The notes: generated by a model from the sequence alone, not told the origin. A stretch of DNA of 64,000 nucleotides from Novosphingobium sp. RL4 (GCF_035658495.1 NZ_CP141944.1:2444001-2508000), one strand, 5' to 3'. Numbered from the stretch's first letter, positions 45,868 to 56,185 are shown. Program-made: numbers and translations.

Positions 45868-46818
45868 ATGACCCTGCCTGCGCCTTTCGCGAACTTGCGC
45901 CTTCCCGTGATCGCGGCCCCGATGTTCATCGTATCGAACCCCGAACTGGTCGTCGCGCAGGTCCGCTCGGGGATCGTCGGCAGCTTTCCCGCGCTCAATG
46001 CCCGTCCGGCCAGTCAGCTTGACGAATGGCTTCATGAGATTTCAGAAAAAACAGCAGGTTGCGAGGCGCCTTTCGCAGTCAACCTGATCGTCCACAAAAG
46101 CAATAACCGGCTTGAGGAGGACCTCAAGGTGCTGGAAAAGCATAAAGTTCCGCTCGTCATCACTTCGCTTGGCGCAATTTCCGAAGTGAACGCCGCGGTC
46201 CATTCATGGGGCGGAATGGTGCTTCACGACGTCATCAGCGATCGCTTCGCCCGCAAGGCGGTGGAGAAAGGCGCCGACGGGCTGATCGCGGTCGCGGCGG
46301 GCGCCGGTGGCCATGCCGGGCCGCAATCGCCTTTCGCACTGATGCAGGAAATCCGCGCATGGTTCGATGGACCGCTGGCCCTGTCCGGCGCAATCGCCTG
46401 CGGACGTTCGATCCTGGCGGCGCAGGCCATGGGCGCTGACTTCGCCTATATCGGCACGCCCTTCATCGCCACCACCGAAGCCAACGCCATCGAAGGCTAC
46501 AAGCAGGCCATCGTCGAGGGCAGCGCGGCGGACATCGTCTATTCCAGCCTGTTCACCGGCGTTCACGGCAATTACCTGCGCCCCTCGATCATCGCGGCCG
46601 GGCTCGACCCGGACAACCTTGCCGAGGGCGACAAGAACCAGATGGATTTCGGCTCGGGCGGCAATACCGCGGCCAAGGCCTGGAAGGACATCTGGGGATC
46701 GGGACAGGGCATCGGCGCGATTTCGGCGGTTGAACCGGTCTCTTCGCGGGTCGAGGAACTACTCGCGCAGTACCGTGCGGCGAAGGAAGAACTGCGCGGC
46801 CGGGCGGGCATCGGCTGA
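45868..46818 (+). CDS. nitronate monooxygenase (2-nitropropane dioxygenase family)
   Basis: A 316-residue FMN-dependent TIM-barrel enzyme that oxidises alkyl nitronates such as propionate-3-nitronate. The N-terminal LRLPVIAAPMFIVSNPELV strand, the GADGLIAVAAGAGGHAG phosphate-binding segment and the GAIACGRSILAAQAMGADFAYIGTPF motif are characteristic. The start at 45868 follows the palindrome; a longer frame to 45721 is rejected. The 3' end overlaps a leftward open frame. Confidence 0.88.
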   Translation: MTLPAPFANLRLPVIAAPMFIVSNPELVVAQVRSGIVGSFPALNARPASQLDEWLHEISEKTAGCEAPFAVNLIVHKSNNRLEEDLKVLEKHKVPLVITSLGAISEVNAAVHSWGGMVLHDVISDRFARKAVEKGADGLIAVAAGAGGHAGPQSPFALMQEIRAWFDGPLALSGAIACGRSILAAQAMGADFAYIGTPFIATTEANAIEGYKQAIVEGSAADIVYSSLFTGVHGNYLRPSIIAAGLDPDNLAEGDKNQMDFGSGGNTAAKAWKDIWGSGQGIGAISAVEPVSSRVEELLAQYRAAKEELRGRAGIG

Positions 46819-47345
46819 ACGTCATCGTTTGTGAGCGGGGCAAGCACGCTGCCGGTCCCGCTCCACAGGCGCTCCGCCATCGCGTCCAGTTCGGAGAAGT
46901 CCACCCCCTGCCCCAGCGGATCGTGCCGGTTCAGCAGCGGCTTGCGCCTGCCGTCCTCCAGCAGAAGGCGCCGCAAGGCCCGCCGCAACAACCCGAGCCT
47001 CATCGTTGCACGCACTGCAGCGCCGCGCGGATCGCGCAGGCGCTGCACCGTCCAGTCCGCCTCGATCAGCCCTACCCGCTCTATCACCAGTTCGGTGTAG
47101 CGCCGGTGCGGCCCCCGATGGAGCGGAAGGCCCATGCGCAGTGCGGCCCGCTCATCACAGGGCAGCAGCAACCCGTTCTCCCGAAAGTCCGCGAAGCGCC
47201 TGCGTTCGCCCAGCGCCCCGAACATCGGCGAAAAAACCCCGCGAACAAGGACCTGTCTCGGCAGCAGGTGGTGGCGTTGCAGCCCCGCGTCATAGTCAGG
47301 CAGCCCCTTGCGGTTGACCGCACGGAAAGGAATGAACTGTCCCAG
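46572..47345 (-). CDS. AHH/HNH-type endonuclease-like gene with anomalous ends
   Basis: Reading leftward from a stop shared with the upstream gene, the frame starts RRALLGQFIPFRAVNRKG and continues with GLQRHHLLPRQ (a His-His nuclease-type motif), DFRENGLLLP, GLPLHRGPHRRY and LNRHDPLGQ. This reads like the small AHH-type nuclease family. It has no ATG, GTG or TTG start in frame before the motif; a CTG at 47345 is the best candidate. At the 3' side the frame runs 247 bases into the nitronate monooxygenase in antisense. An indel near 46830 would give a normal stop. It may be damaged. Confidence 0.5.
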   Translation of the reverse strand: MGQFIPFRAVNRKGLPDYDAGLQRHHLLPRQVLVRGVFSPMFGALGERRRFADFRENGLLLPCDERAALRMGLPLHRGPHRRYTELVIERVGLIEADWTVQRLRDPRGAAVRATMRLGLLRRALRRLLLEDGRRKPLLNRHDPLGQGVDFSELDAMAERLWSGTGSVLAPLTNDDVQPMPARPRSSSFAARYCASSSSTREETGSTAEIAPMPCPDPQMSFQALAAVLPPEPKSIWFLSPSARLSGSSPAAMIEGRR

Positions 47346-47357
47346 AAGCGCGCGCCG

Positions 47358-48179
47358 TCAGCCGCCGCGCCAGACCCAGATCTGCCGCCCCACTTGCGAA
47401 GGTTCGGCCAACAGGTTCCCGCCCGGCGCTTCGATCTCGCGCGGTTCGGTCAGGCGGCCATTGCGGACCAGATAATCAACCACCCGGATCGCCAGCTTGA
47501 TGGCATCAGCCGGCGGCTCCCCGTCCCGCGCCTCTAGTTGCATCTCCTGCCCGATGAACCGGGAGAGCCCTTTCGTTGCGATGCTTCCGTCACTGCCAGC
47601 AGCCAGCGCCGTCAGCCCCAGCGCAGGGAAGGCCCCGCCGGCCAGCCAGTTCATCACGACGCGCGCAAAATAGCGCGGCTCCATCAGCGTGCCGGCAGAC
47701 TGCCAGGCGACCGCAGCCACCGGCAGTTCAAGCGCCAAAGCCGCCGCGATACCCACCTGCGTCCGCACGACCGGAAGCAATCCGGCGCCGCCAGCGATAT
47801 GGCCGCCGGGCACGAGGTCCACGGCTTCGAGCGCGCAGGGCGCCTGAATGTCATCGAAACCATAGCTGTGCGGCGCCTCGACCGCAGCAGCCGCGCCTGC
47901 GGGAGACAGGCCCAGAAGATCGAACGTCAACCCGCTGGAAAGCAGTTCCAGCCAGCCTTCGTCCGGGGGTGGGCGAAAGCTGACGCGGGCGGCTACCCCG
48001 CCGGACTCCGCCGTTTCGAGCAAATCCGCTATTCTATCGGCGGAAGGCCGCAACCCTGCGGGAAACAGCAATGACACGCCGTTGCGCGGCGCATTTTCAC
48101 GCAGCAAGTTGCCGGGCAGAGCCAGATTCTCCGAGACGTGCGTTCTCACCCGTCCACTAGGCACGAATTCGTCCGGCAC
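47358..48179 (-). CDS. conserved hypothetical protein
   Basis: A 273-residue protein starting with GTG at 48179 (VPDEFVPSGRVR). It has no membrane segment or signal. A Gly/Ala-rich central region (EAVDLVPGGHIAGGAGLLPVV) is followed by a conserved-looking segment with AWQSAGTLMEPRYFARVVMNWLAGGAFP and GLSRFIGQEMQLE, an arrangement reminiscent of DUF4261-type proteins, but this is not certain. It lies between the flavodoxin-like gene (44 bases upstream) and the AHH-like gene and is probably cotranscribed with both. No function is claimed. Confidence 0.6.
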   Translation of the reverse strand: MPDEFVPSGRVRTHVSENLALPGNLLRENAPRNGVSLLFPAGLRPSADRIADLLETAESGGVAARVSFRPPPDEGWLELLSSGLTFDLLGLSPAGAAAAVEAPHSYGFDDIQAPCALEAVDLVPGGHIAGGAGLLPVVRTQVGIAAALALELPVAAVAWQSAGTLMEPRYFARVVMNWLAGGAFPALGLTALAAGSDGSIATKGLSRFIGQEMQLEARDGEPPADAIKLAIRVVDYLVRNGRLTEPREIEAPGGNLLAEPSQVGRQIWVWRGG

Positions 48180-48223
48180 GTCGAGCCCCGTTTGTCCTTT
48201 GTGCAACCAGTTCGGTTCAATCT

Positions 48224-48697
48224 TCAGAAAATGCCGAGTTGCAGGCCTTCGGCAAAGGCCGCTCCGAGATCGCGGCAGGCCTGTAGGCGCGCTTCCGGCA
48301 CGGTCTTCTCCGCGCGGATACGTTCGGGTGTCTGCGCCTCGAGGTTCACGATCAGCGGCTCGGCCACGCGCTTCAGCCGCCATCCGGTGACGATTCGGTC
48401 GATCTGGGTCTGCGCGCCAACCCCGTCCGATCCGGCGGAAATCGCGGTTGCATAGGGCCGCCCCTCGACCCGGCCCAACATCGGGTAGTAGCAGCGGTCG
48501 AACATTTCCTTCATCTGCCCGGACATGCTGCCGAGGTTTTCCGGGCAAACGAAGACATAGCCCTTGGCCCCCAGCAGGATCGCAGGCATCGCCTCGGCCG
48601 CCGTGATCAGCACGGCTCCATCGCCTCCACCCTGCGCGATCGCCGCAGCCATCGCCCGCGAAGCGCCCGTGCGGCTGTGCCAGATTATCGCCAGCAT
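48224..48697 (-). CDS. flavodoxin-like FMN-binding protein
   Basis: A 157-residue protein of the flavodoxin fold. The N-terminal phosphate loop follows the first strand (IIWHSRTGASRAMA), and the FVCPENLGSMSGQMKEMFDRCYYP segment gives the flavin-contact loops. It resembles NADPH-dependent FMN reductases or flavodoxin family proteins. Electron partners cannot be named. It is divergent from recJ, separated by 80 bases. Confidence 0.8.
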   Translation of the reverse strand: MLAIIWHSRTGASRAMAAAIAQGGGDGAVLITAAEAMPAILLGAKGYVFVCPENLGSMSGQMKEMFDRCYYPMLGRVEGRPYATAISAGSDGVGAQTQIDRIVTGWRLKRVAEPLIVNLEAQTPERIRAEKTVPEARLQACRDLGAAFAEGLQLGIF

Positions 48698-48777
48698 GCA
48701 CCTTCTCCTGTCCCGATCGACTTACTATCGAACCGCCGGCCTTCCCGCGCCCCTGCTGTTAGTCTAACCGGGTTCGC

Positions 48778-50580
48778 ATGGCTTCGCGACCCGTTCCTTC
48801 CGTACTCGGCATAGATCGTTCCCTCACCGGCAAATCCTGGCGCTGGCGAGGTGGCAACATGGACATTTCGGATTCCTCCTCCGGCTTCCCGGGCGGGCTG
48901 GAGGACGACATCGTCACCCAGATCCTGCTTTCGCGTGGTGTCCCGCGTGAGGATCTGGAGCGCCACCGCACCCCTTCGCTGCGCGCCTTCCTGCCCGACC
49001 CATCCGAATTCCGCGACATGGATGCCGCCGCCGAGCGCGTGGCGCAGGCGGTGATGAGCAACGAGACGGTGACCGTCTACGGCGATTACGACGTCGACGG
49101 CGCCACCAGCGCAGCACTGCTGATCCTGCTCCTGCGCCAGCTCGGCCACGAAGCGAAATATTACATCCCCGACCGGCTGCTCGAAGGCTATGGCCCCAGC
49201 GGAGAGGCACTCGTGCGGATCGCGGCGGAAGGCTCCAGCCTGATCGTGACCGTGGACTGCGGCGCCATGGCTTACGAGGCGCTGGAAATGGCGCACGGTG
49301 CGGGCGTCGACGTGATCGTGGTGGACCACCACAAGTGTGCGCCCTTGCTTCCCCGCGCCGCCGCACTGGTCAATCCCAACCGGCTCGACGAGAGCGAACT
49401 GGCGGCAGGCCACGGTCATCTCGCCGCCGTGGGCGTAGCCTTCCTCCTCGCCGTCGCCATCGTGCGCACCCTGCGGCAGCGCGGCTTCTTCGAAGGGCGC
49501 CGCGAGCCCGACCTCTTCGCCCTGCTCGACCTCGTGGCCCTGGGCACCGTGGCCGACGTCGCCGCGCTCCACGGCCTCAACCGCGCGCTGGTGGCGCAGG
49601 GACTCAAGATCATGGCCAAGCGCGAGAATATCGGGATGTCGGCCCTGATCGACGCGAGCCGCCTCAGCCGGGCACCGACATGCTCCGACCTCGGCTTCGC
49701 GCTCGGCCCCCGGATCAATGCGGGCGGCCGGGTGGGAGAATCGACCCTCGGCGTGCGCCTGCTGACCACCACCAATCCCGACGAGGCGCGCGAGATCGCG
49801 GCCCAGCTTTCCCGCCTGAACGACGAGCGGCGCGGGATCGAGCAAGTCGTGCAGGAAGCCGCCGAGGCGCAGCTCGAACGCCAGCACAACCGGGCAGTGA
49901 TCATCGTTTCCGGGGCCGGCTGGCATCCCGGCGTGATCGGCATCGTCGCCGGGCGGATCAAGGAGAAGACCGGCAAGCCCACCCTGGTGATCGCCATGGA
50001 CGCCGATGAGGCGGGCAACGGCAAGGGATCGGGCCGCTCGATCCCCGGCGTGGACCTTGGCGCGGCAATCATCGCCGCGCGCGAGGCCGGGCTTCTGGTG
50101 GCAGGTGGCGGCCACGCCATGGCCGCAGGCCTCACGATCGCACCGGACAAGCTGGACGCGCTGTCGGAATTGCTCGATTCGCTGCTGGCTGCCGATGTTT
50201 CGCGGGCGAGCGCCAACCAGTCGATGCTGCTCGACCTCGCGCTGGCTCCCGGAGGGCTCACCCCGGCGCTGGTGGAGACGCTGGAGAGCGCCGGGCCGTT
50301 CGGCATGGGCTGGCCCGGCCCGCGCGTAGCCGTGGGCCCTGTACACATCATCAAGGCCGACACGGTTGGCGCCGATCACGTTCGCCTGATCGTTGGCGGA
50401 CAGGACGGCGGGCGGTTCAAGGCGATGGCCTTCCGCTCTGCCGAGACCGAAATGGGACAGGCGCTGCTTCACGCGTCGCAGGGACGCCGTCTCTGGCTCG
50501 CAGGACGGGCCAAGATCGACGACTGGGGCAGCCGTCCCCAGGCCGAACTTCACATCGACGATGCCGCTTTCGCGGACTGA
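48778..50580 (+). CDS. recJ: single-stranded-DNA-specific exonuclease RecJ
   Basis: A 600-residue 5'-3' exonuclease of recombination and mismatch repair. The DHH-family motifs are present: DYDVDG near residue 103, DCG in the second motif, DHHK in the third, then the GSGRS segment and GGGHAMAAG of the DHHA1 domain. The C-terminal OB-like region follows. The start could also be the ATG at 48859 (MDISDSS), which would shorten it by 27 residues; the first is used here. Confidence 0.95.
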   Translation: MASRPVPSVLGIDRSLTGKSWRWRGGNMDISDSSSGFPGGLEDDIVTQILLSRGVPREDLERHRTPSLRAFLPDPSEFRDMDAAAERVAQAVMSNETVTVYGDYDVDGATSAALLILLLRQLGHEAKYYIPDRLLEGYGPSGEALVRIAAEGSSLIVTVDCGAMAYEALEMAHGAGVDVIVVDHHKCAPLLPRAAALVNPNRLDESELAAGHGHLAAVGVAFLLAVAIVRTLRQRGFFEGRREPDLFALLDLVALGTVADVAALHGLNRALVAQGLKIMAKRENIGMSALIDASRLSRAPTCSDLGFALGPRINAGGRVGESTLGVRLLTTTNPDEAREIAAQLSRLNDERRGIEQVVQEAAEAQLERQHNRAVIIVSGAGWHPGVIGIVAGRIKEKTGKPTLVIAMDADEAGNGKGSGRSIPGVDLGAAIIAAREAGLLVAGGGHAMAAGLTIAPDKLDALSELLDSLLAADVSRASANQSMLLDLALAPGGLTPALVETLESAGPFGMGWPGPRVAVGPVHIIKADTVGADHVRLIVGGQDGGRFKAMAFRSAETEMGQALLHASQGRRLWLAGRAKIDDWGSRPQAELHIDDAAFAD

Positions 50581-50708
50581 AATCCGCCCGTTTTCGAGGA
50601 CCCTGGCAGGAAGTGTCACAAGGAGTTCAAATTATTCGCAATGAGGGGGTTGACCCCCATTGGGACCGCCGCTAGAGGGCCGGTCCTGCCTCCGGCGCAA
50701 CCCGGTAC

Positions 50709-50783
50709 GGCCCCTTCGTCTAGCGGTTAGGACGCGGCCCTTTCACGGCTGAAACACGGGTTCGATTCCCGTAGGGGTCACCA
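50709..50783 (+). tRNA. tRNA-Glu(TTC)
   Basis: A 75-base cloverleaf with a 7-bp acceptor stem (GGCCCCT with AGGGGTC), the TAGCGGTTAGG D-arm, anticodon loop CTTTCAC (anticodon TTC), T-arm GGGTTCGATTCCC and encoded CCA. Confidence 0.95.
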
Positions 50784-50820
50784 TTCCGATGGTGCGTGTT
50801 GGCAGATTAAATGGCTTAAC

Positions 50821-50895
50821 GGCCCCTTCGTCTAGCGGTTAGGACGCGGCCCTTTCACGGCTGAAACACGGGTTCGATTCCCGTAGGGGTCACCA
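50821..50895 (+). tRNA. tRNA-Glu(TTC)
   Basis: Identical in sequence to the first copy, with encoded CCA and anticodon TTC. The intergenic spacer is 37 bases. Confidence 0.95.
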
Positions 50896-50932
50896 TTTAC
50901 ACCTGCCATCGGGCAGGTCATTCTGGCTCAAC

Positions 50933-51007
50933 GGCCCCTTCGTCTAGCGGTTAGGACGCGGCCCTCTCACGGCTGAAACACGGGTTCGATTCCCGTAGGG
51001 GTCACCA
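50933..51007 (+). tRNA. tRNA-Glu(CTC)
   Basis: The same cloverleaf with a single base change in the anticodon loop (CTCTCAC), which gives anticodon CTC. It has encoded CCA. The third member of the tandem cluster. Confidence 0.94.
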
Positions 51008-51290
51008 GAATTTTCAGGCATCTGGCTTGCCTCCCCTCGTCGAAAATACGCCCGCATCCAGGATGGCGCCAATATCCCGGCGCGGATAACGCCTGCCGCC
51101 GGCGGACATGCCGGATGATTCCGATGGCTCATTTTTTCTCGGCAAGGTTCTGCTCGCCGGCATGGCCGGGATCGAGAGCCCTGTTCTACAATTCGGCGGT
51201 TCGTGGAACTCTGCGCAAGTCCCAGTCTGGAATTAGGGATTTGGGACATCTTGATCGGTCCGCATCGAACACAGCCAGACGCCGGACCTG
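51008..51290. other. intergenic stretch after the tRNA cluster
   Basis: About 280 bases between the third tRNA and the 3' end of the LysR gene. Nothing recognisable was found; the leftward frame that overlaps the tRNAs is a known artefact. Confidence 0.4.
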
Positions 51291-52184
51291 TCAGGCTCGA
51301 TAGCGCAATGCCTCGATCAGCAGGGCAAAGGCGGGCTTGGGCTGCCGGCGGCTCGGATAGTAGAGGTGGTAGCCGGCAAACGGCTCGCACCAGTTTTCCA
51401 GCACGCGCACGAGTTGGCCCCGGTCGACCGCATCCTGCACATAATCGTCAGGGACGAACGCCAGTCCGAACCCGCCGATCGCGGCATCGATGATCACATC
51501 GACATTGTTGGAGGTAAACTGCCCCTCTACGCGGACGTTGAGTTCACGGCCGTCCTTCTCGAATTCCCAGGCATAGAGGCCACCGGCCGTCGTCATGCGC
51601 AAATTGACGCACCGATGCGCGGCAAGGTCCTGGGGCACCCGCGGTGTGCCGTGGGCCTGCAGATAGTCCGGGGATGCAACCGCGGCCATGCGCAGTTCTG
51701 GGCCGATCCGCACCGCGATCATGTCGCGCGCCACTTGTTCGCCAAGACGCACCCCGGCATCGAACTTGTCCTCGACAATATCGCGCAGCCCCGAATCCAC
51801 GCTCAGTTCGATCTCGACCTCGGGATAGTCGCGCATCAGTTTCGTCACTGCGGGCCAGAGCACTGTCCGCGTGGCGTGACCGGGTGCGGTAATGCGGATC
51901 AGCCCCGCCGGTTTCTCACGCAGTTCGCCCAGCAGGTCGAGTTGATCCTCGATCTGCGCGAAAGCCGGCGCGATCCCGGCGAGCAGCCGCTCCCCCACAT
52001 CCGTCGGCGAAACACTGCGGGTGGTTCGTGAGAGCAGGCGCACGCCAAGCCGTGCCTCCAGCCGCCTGATCTTGTGGCTCAGCGCCGATTGCGAAATACC
52101 CATCTTGGCCGCCGCCCGCGTGAAGCTGCGCTCGTCGGCTATGGCTATGAAGGCATTCAGGTCGTTGAGTTCGTCGCGCTTCAT
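51291..52184 (-). CDS. LysR-family transcriptional regulator (first copy)
   Basis: A 297-residue regulator with an N-terminal winged helix-turn-helix (residues about 5-64, with AFIAIADERSFTRAAAKMGISQSALSHKIRRLEARL) and a periplasmic-binding-like effector domain (about 90-295). The C-terminus ends in AGYHLYYPSRRQ, as in the second copy at 57082-57999. It is divergent from the aldo/keto reductase gene by 136 bases, the usual layout for a regulator of that gene. The co-inducer is not known. Confidence 0.93.
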   Translation of the reverse strand: MKRDELNDLNAFIAIADERSFTRAAAKMGISQSALSHKIRRLEARLGVRLLSRTTRSVSPTDVGERLLAGIAPAFAQIEDQLDLLGELREKPAGLIRITAPGHATRTVLWPAVTKLMRDYPEVEIELSVDSGLRDIVEDKFDAGVRLGEQVARDMIAVRIGPELRMAAVASPDYLQAHGTPRVPQDLAAHRCVNLRMTTAGGLYAWEFEKDGRELNVRVEGQFTSNNVDVIIDAAIGGFGLAFVPDDYVQDAVDRGQLVRVLENWCEPFAGYHLYYPSRRQPKPAFALLIEALRYRA

Positions 52185-52227
52185 TGATGACTCATATCGA
52201 TAGCTGCATGCGGCAACGATGCACTAA

Positions 52228-53304
<1,077 letters not shown>

Positions 53305-53326
53305 TTCCGATACGAAGGACATCCCC

Positions 53327-53737
53327 ATGAAACTCATCCGCAATGGCACCCAGCCCTCGATCAAGGGCCCGGCCGACTGGTTCACCGGCAACGTGCGCAT
53401 CGACAGCCCGTTTCAGGGCGAAGCACCCGCACGCGCCGGGGGCGCTATCGTGACTTTCGAACCGGGCGCGCGCACCGCGTGGCACACCCATCCGCTCGGC
53501 CAGACGCTGCTCGTCACTTCGGGCTGCGGCTGGACCCAGTGCGAAGGCGAGGACATCGTCCTGATCCGCGCCGGAGACGTCGTCTGGTGCCCGCCGGGTC
53601 ACAAGCACTGGCACGGCGCCACGCCGACAACGGCGATGACGCACGTAGCCATTGCCGAAATGCTGGACGGCCGCGCGGTCGACTGGCTCGAACATGTCAC
53701 CGACGAGCAATATCTCGCCGGCCCGGCAAAGGAATAG
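53327..53737 (+). CDS. cupin-domain protein
   Basis: A 136-residue single-domain cupin. The metal-binding set is suggested by [14 protein letters not shown] (residues about 47-60) and the later His in [10 protein letters not shown]. Proteins of this style are annotated as quercetinase-like, mandelonitrile-lyase-like or simply cupins. The start at 53327 has a GAAGGA box. It lies 22 bases after the aldo/keto reductase and nine before the transporter. Confidence 0.85.
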   Translation: MKLIRNGTQPSIKGPADWFTGNVRIDSPFQGEAPARAGGAIVTFEPGARTAWHTHPLGQTLLVTSGCGWTQCEGEDIVLIRAGDVVWCPPGHKHWHGATPTTAMTHVAIAEMLDGRAVDWLEHVTDEQYLAGPAKE

Positions 53738-53746
53738 ACCCGGGAC

Positions 53747-54973
53747 ATGACCGGTACTACGGCGCCGACCGTCCTTTCCGCGGGAGAGGACGGCGGCCAC
53801 GGTTGGCGCGTCCTCGGCATTCTCTGCCTGCTGATGGGTTTCGCCTCGATCTCCACCGACATCTACCTGCCCGGCATGCCGACGATGTCGCACGCACTCG
53901 GCGCGGACATGGGCACTGCGGAGTGGACCGTTTCCGGATACCTCATCGGCTTCGCGCTGGGACAATTGTTCTGGGGGCCGGTGGGCGACCGTTTCGGACG
54001 CAGGCTTCCTGTCGCCACCGGCATCGCGCTGTTCGTGCTCGGCTCTGCCGGATGCGCGATGGCGACCGGCATCTGGTGGGTGATCGCAGCACGCGTGGTG
54101 CAGGCGGCGGGCGCCTCTGCCGGTGTCGTGCTGGGCCGGGCCATGGTGCGCGATCTCTATCAGGGCCCGCGCGCGGCGAGCATGATGTCCACCCTGATGA
54201 CGGTCATGGCGATCGCGCCGCTGATCGGCCCACTGGTAGGCGGACAAGTGCTGCTCGTCATGGGTTGGCGCGCGATCTTCTGGGTGCTGGTGGGGGTCGG
54301 CATGGTCACGCTGGCGCTGCTGACCACCCTGCCCGAAACGCTGCCGCCCAAACGCCGCCACCGCATCGGCGCAGGCGAGGCTATCGCCCGCTACGTCGCC
54401 CTGCTGCGCAATCGCCGCGCCCTGGCCTATATCGGGGCGGGTGCCTTCTTCTACGGCGGGATGTTCGCCTATGTCGCGGGTTCGCCCTTCGCTTACATCA
54501 CCTATCACGGTCTGCCGCCGCAGTATTACGGGCTGCTGTTCGGGCTGGGCATCGTCGGTATCATGGGTTCGAACATGATCAATGCCCGGCTGGTTCATCG
54601 CTTCGGCGTCGATACGATGCTCAAGGCCGGGATCGTCTGGGCTACGGTGAGCGCCCTGCTGATCGCGGTAACGACGTGGACGGACATGGGCGGCCTTCCC
54701 GGCCTGGTCCTGGCGCTGTTCCTCTATATCTCGGCCACCGGGCTGATCGTCGCCAATTCCATCGCCGGCGTGCTTGAGGAAGCGCCGCAGGGAGCCGGTG
54801 CCGCCTCGGCGCTGGTCGGCGCGGTTCAGTATGGCAGCGGCATCTTCAGTTCCGCGCTGATCGGCGCCTTCGCCAACGGCACGCCAGAGCCGATGGGGAC
54901 CGTCATTCTGGTCACCGCGCTTGCCAGCCTTGCCTGTCTGGCAGGTCTGCGCACTCATCACTCCGGGTTATGA
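53747..54973 (+). CDS. Bcr/CflA-type MFS multidrug exporter
   Basis: A 408-residue transporter with twelve membrane helices. The first-half segment SISTDIYLPGMPTM, the motif-A-like GPVGDRFGRR, and the RVVQAAGASAGVVLGRAMVRDLY helix match the Bcr/CflA drug-proton antiporter group. It may export a compound handled by the neighbouring reductases. Followed by a 170-base gap to the first SDR. Confidence 0.9.
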   Translation: MTGTTAPTVLSAGEDGGHGWRVLGILCLLMGFASISTDIYLPGMPTMSHALGADMGTAEWTVSGYLIGFALGQLFWGPVGDRFGRRLPVATGIALFVLGSAGCAMATGIWWVIAARVVQAAGASAGVVLGRAMVRDLYQGPRAASMMSTLMTVMAIAPLIGPLVGGQVLLVMGWRAIFWVLVGVGMVTLALLTTLPETLPPKRRHRIGAGEAIARYVALLRNRRALAYIGAGAFFYGGMFAYVAGSPFAYITYHGLPPQYYGLLFGLGIVGIMGSNMINARLVHRFGVDTMLKAGIVWATVSALLIAVTTWTDMGGLPGLVLALFLYISATGLIVANSIAGVLEEAPQGAGAASALVGAVQYGSGIFSSALIGAFANGTPEPMGTVILVTALASLACLAGLRTHHSGL

Positions 54974-55152
54974 AAGCATGACGGATAGAGCGGATCATCG
55001 CCCGAAGAAGCCGAACCGGTCCGCGTCATTCGCGGTGCCCACGAACCGGGCATGACAATGTTCGACACCGCCGGGGTCGCACCAGGATTTGCGAAAAAGG
55101 CCGGAAGCCTCGTGCGCGAAAGCTTCTGCACACTGCTGGAAAGGATATGCCA

Positions 55153-55983
55153 ATGACCGAAGTCGTAGTTGTCATCGGTGCCGGTTCGATCGGCATCGCC
55201 ATCGCCCGGCGCATCAGCACGGGCAAGCGTGTGCTGCTGGCGGACTTGCACGAGGAACCGGTCGCGGCCGCAGCCAAGGTCATGGCCGATGCCGGATTCG
55301 AGACGAGCACGGCCGCTGTGGACATTTCCTCCCGCACCTCGGTAGAGGCACTGGTCGGTCAGGCTACGGCGCTTGGCGATGTCAGCGGCGTCATCATCGC
55401 AGCAGGTCTGTCCCCCTCGCAGGCGCCTGCCGAAAAGATCCTTGCGGTCGATCTCTATGGATCGGCGCTGGTACTCGAACTGTTCGGCGATGTGATGGCC
55501 AGGGGTGGCAGCGGCATCGTCGTCGCCTCGCAGTCCGGCCATCGCCTGCCTGCACTCACGCCCGAGGAAGACCGCCTGCTGGCGACCACCCCGGTCGAAG
55601 ACCTGCTGGCGCTACCTATGCTGCAGAGCGACCGTATCACCGATCCGCTGCTCGCCTACCAGTATTCGAAGCGCTGCAACGCCCTGCGCGTCAGGGCCGA
55701 AGCGGCCACGCGCTGGGCTGCACGCGGTGCACGGGTCAATTCGATCAGCCCCGGCATCGTCATGACCCCGCTCGCCCGCGATGAACTGTCCGGCCCGCGC
55801 GCAGGCGGTTACCAGCGCATGATCGACGGCTCACCCGCCGGGCGTGCCGGAACGCCGGACGAAATCGCCGCGCTCGCCGCCCTGATGATGGGGCCGGAGG
55901 GCGCCTTCATCAACGGCGCGGATTTCCTCATCGATGGCGGTGTTACCGCCTCGTGGTTCTACGGGGCGCTTCAGCCGGAGTGA
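55153..55983 (+). CDS. short-chain dehydrogenase/reductase (first paralogue)
   Basis: A 276-residue Rossmann-fold enzyme. The nucleotide motif is GAGSIGIAIA (residues about 10-19), a variant of the classical Gly-x3-Gly-x-Gly; the Y-x3-K pair is in YQYSKR, and the C-terminus has the usual NGADFLIDGG. The start at 55153 is chosen over ATG 55147 because the AAAGG box would be too close to the latter. It shares long runs with the second SDR (AGLSP, VDLYGSA). Confidence 0.85.
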   Translation: MTEVVVVIGAGSIGIAIARRISTGKRVLLADLHEEPVAAAAKVMADAGFETSTAAVDISSRTSVEALVGQATALGDVSGVIIAAGLSPSQAPAEKILAVDLYGSALVLELFGDVMARGGSGIVVASQSGHRLPALTPEEDRLLATTPVEDLLALPMLQSDRITDPLLAYQYSKRCNALRVRAEAATRWAARGARVNSISPGIVMTPLARDELSGPRAGGYQRMIDGSPAGRAGTPDEIAALAALMMGPEGAFINGADFLIDGGVTASWFYGALQPE

Positions 55984-56036
55984 CCCATCGGCCCGTGGCT
56001 CCCGTGACTATCGTTCCTGCCGCGCGCGGACAGCAA

Positions 56037-56059
56037 GGGGATGCCTAGACGGTATCCCC
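56037..56059 (+). terminator. hairpin after the first SDR
   Basis: A 9-bp stem (GGGGATGCC with GGTATCCCC, one wobble) around a five-base loop, 54 bases after the stop of the first SDR gene. No strong T-run follows, so the termination call is moderate. Confidence 0.5.
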
Positions 56060-56185
56060 GATTGCCCACGATTTATAATCCCAGATAATGAACCTATCTA
56101 CATTTAAGCGTCTAATCGAGGGTCACGACAGCCCGTATCCTTCAGCCGATCCAACGACACGGCGTGAGCCGGGAAAGGTATGAAG

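Noticed and set aside
50944..51390. Leftward frame over the tRNA cluster encoding GNRTRVSAVRGPRPN-like sequence
   Set aside because: This peptide is the well-known result of translating the complement of tRNA-Glu; it is a false gene, not a protein.
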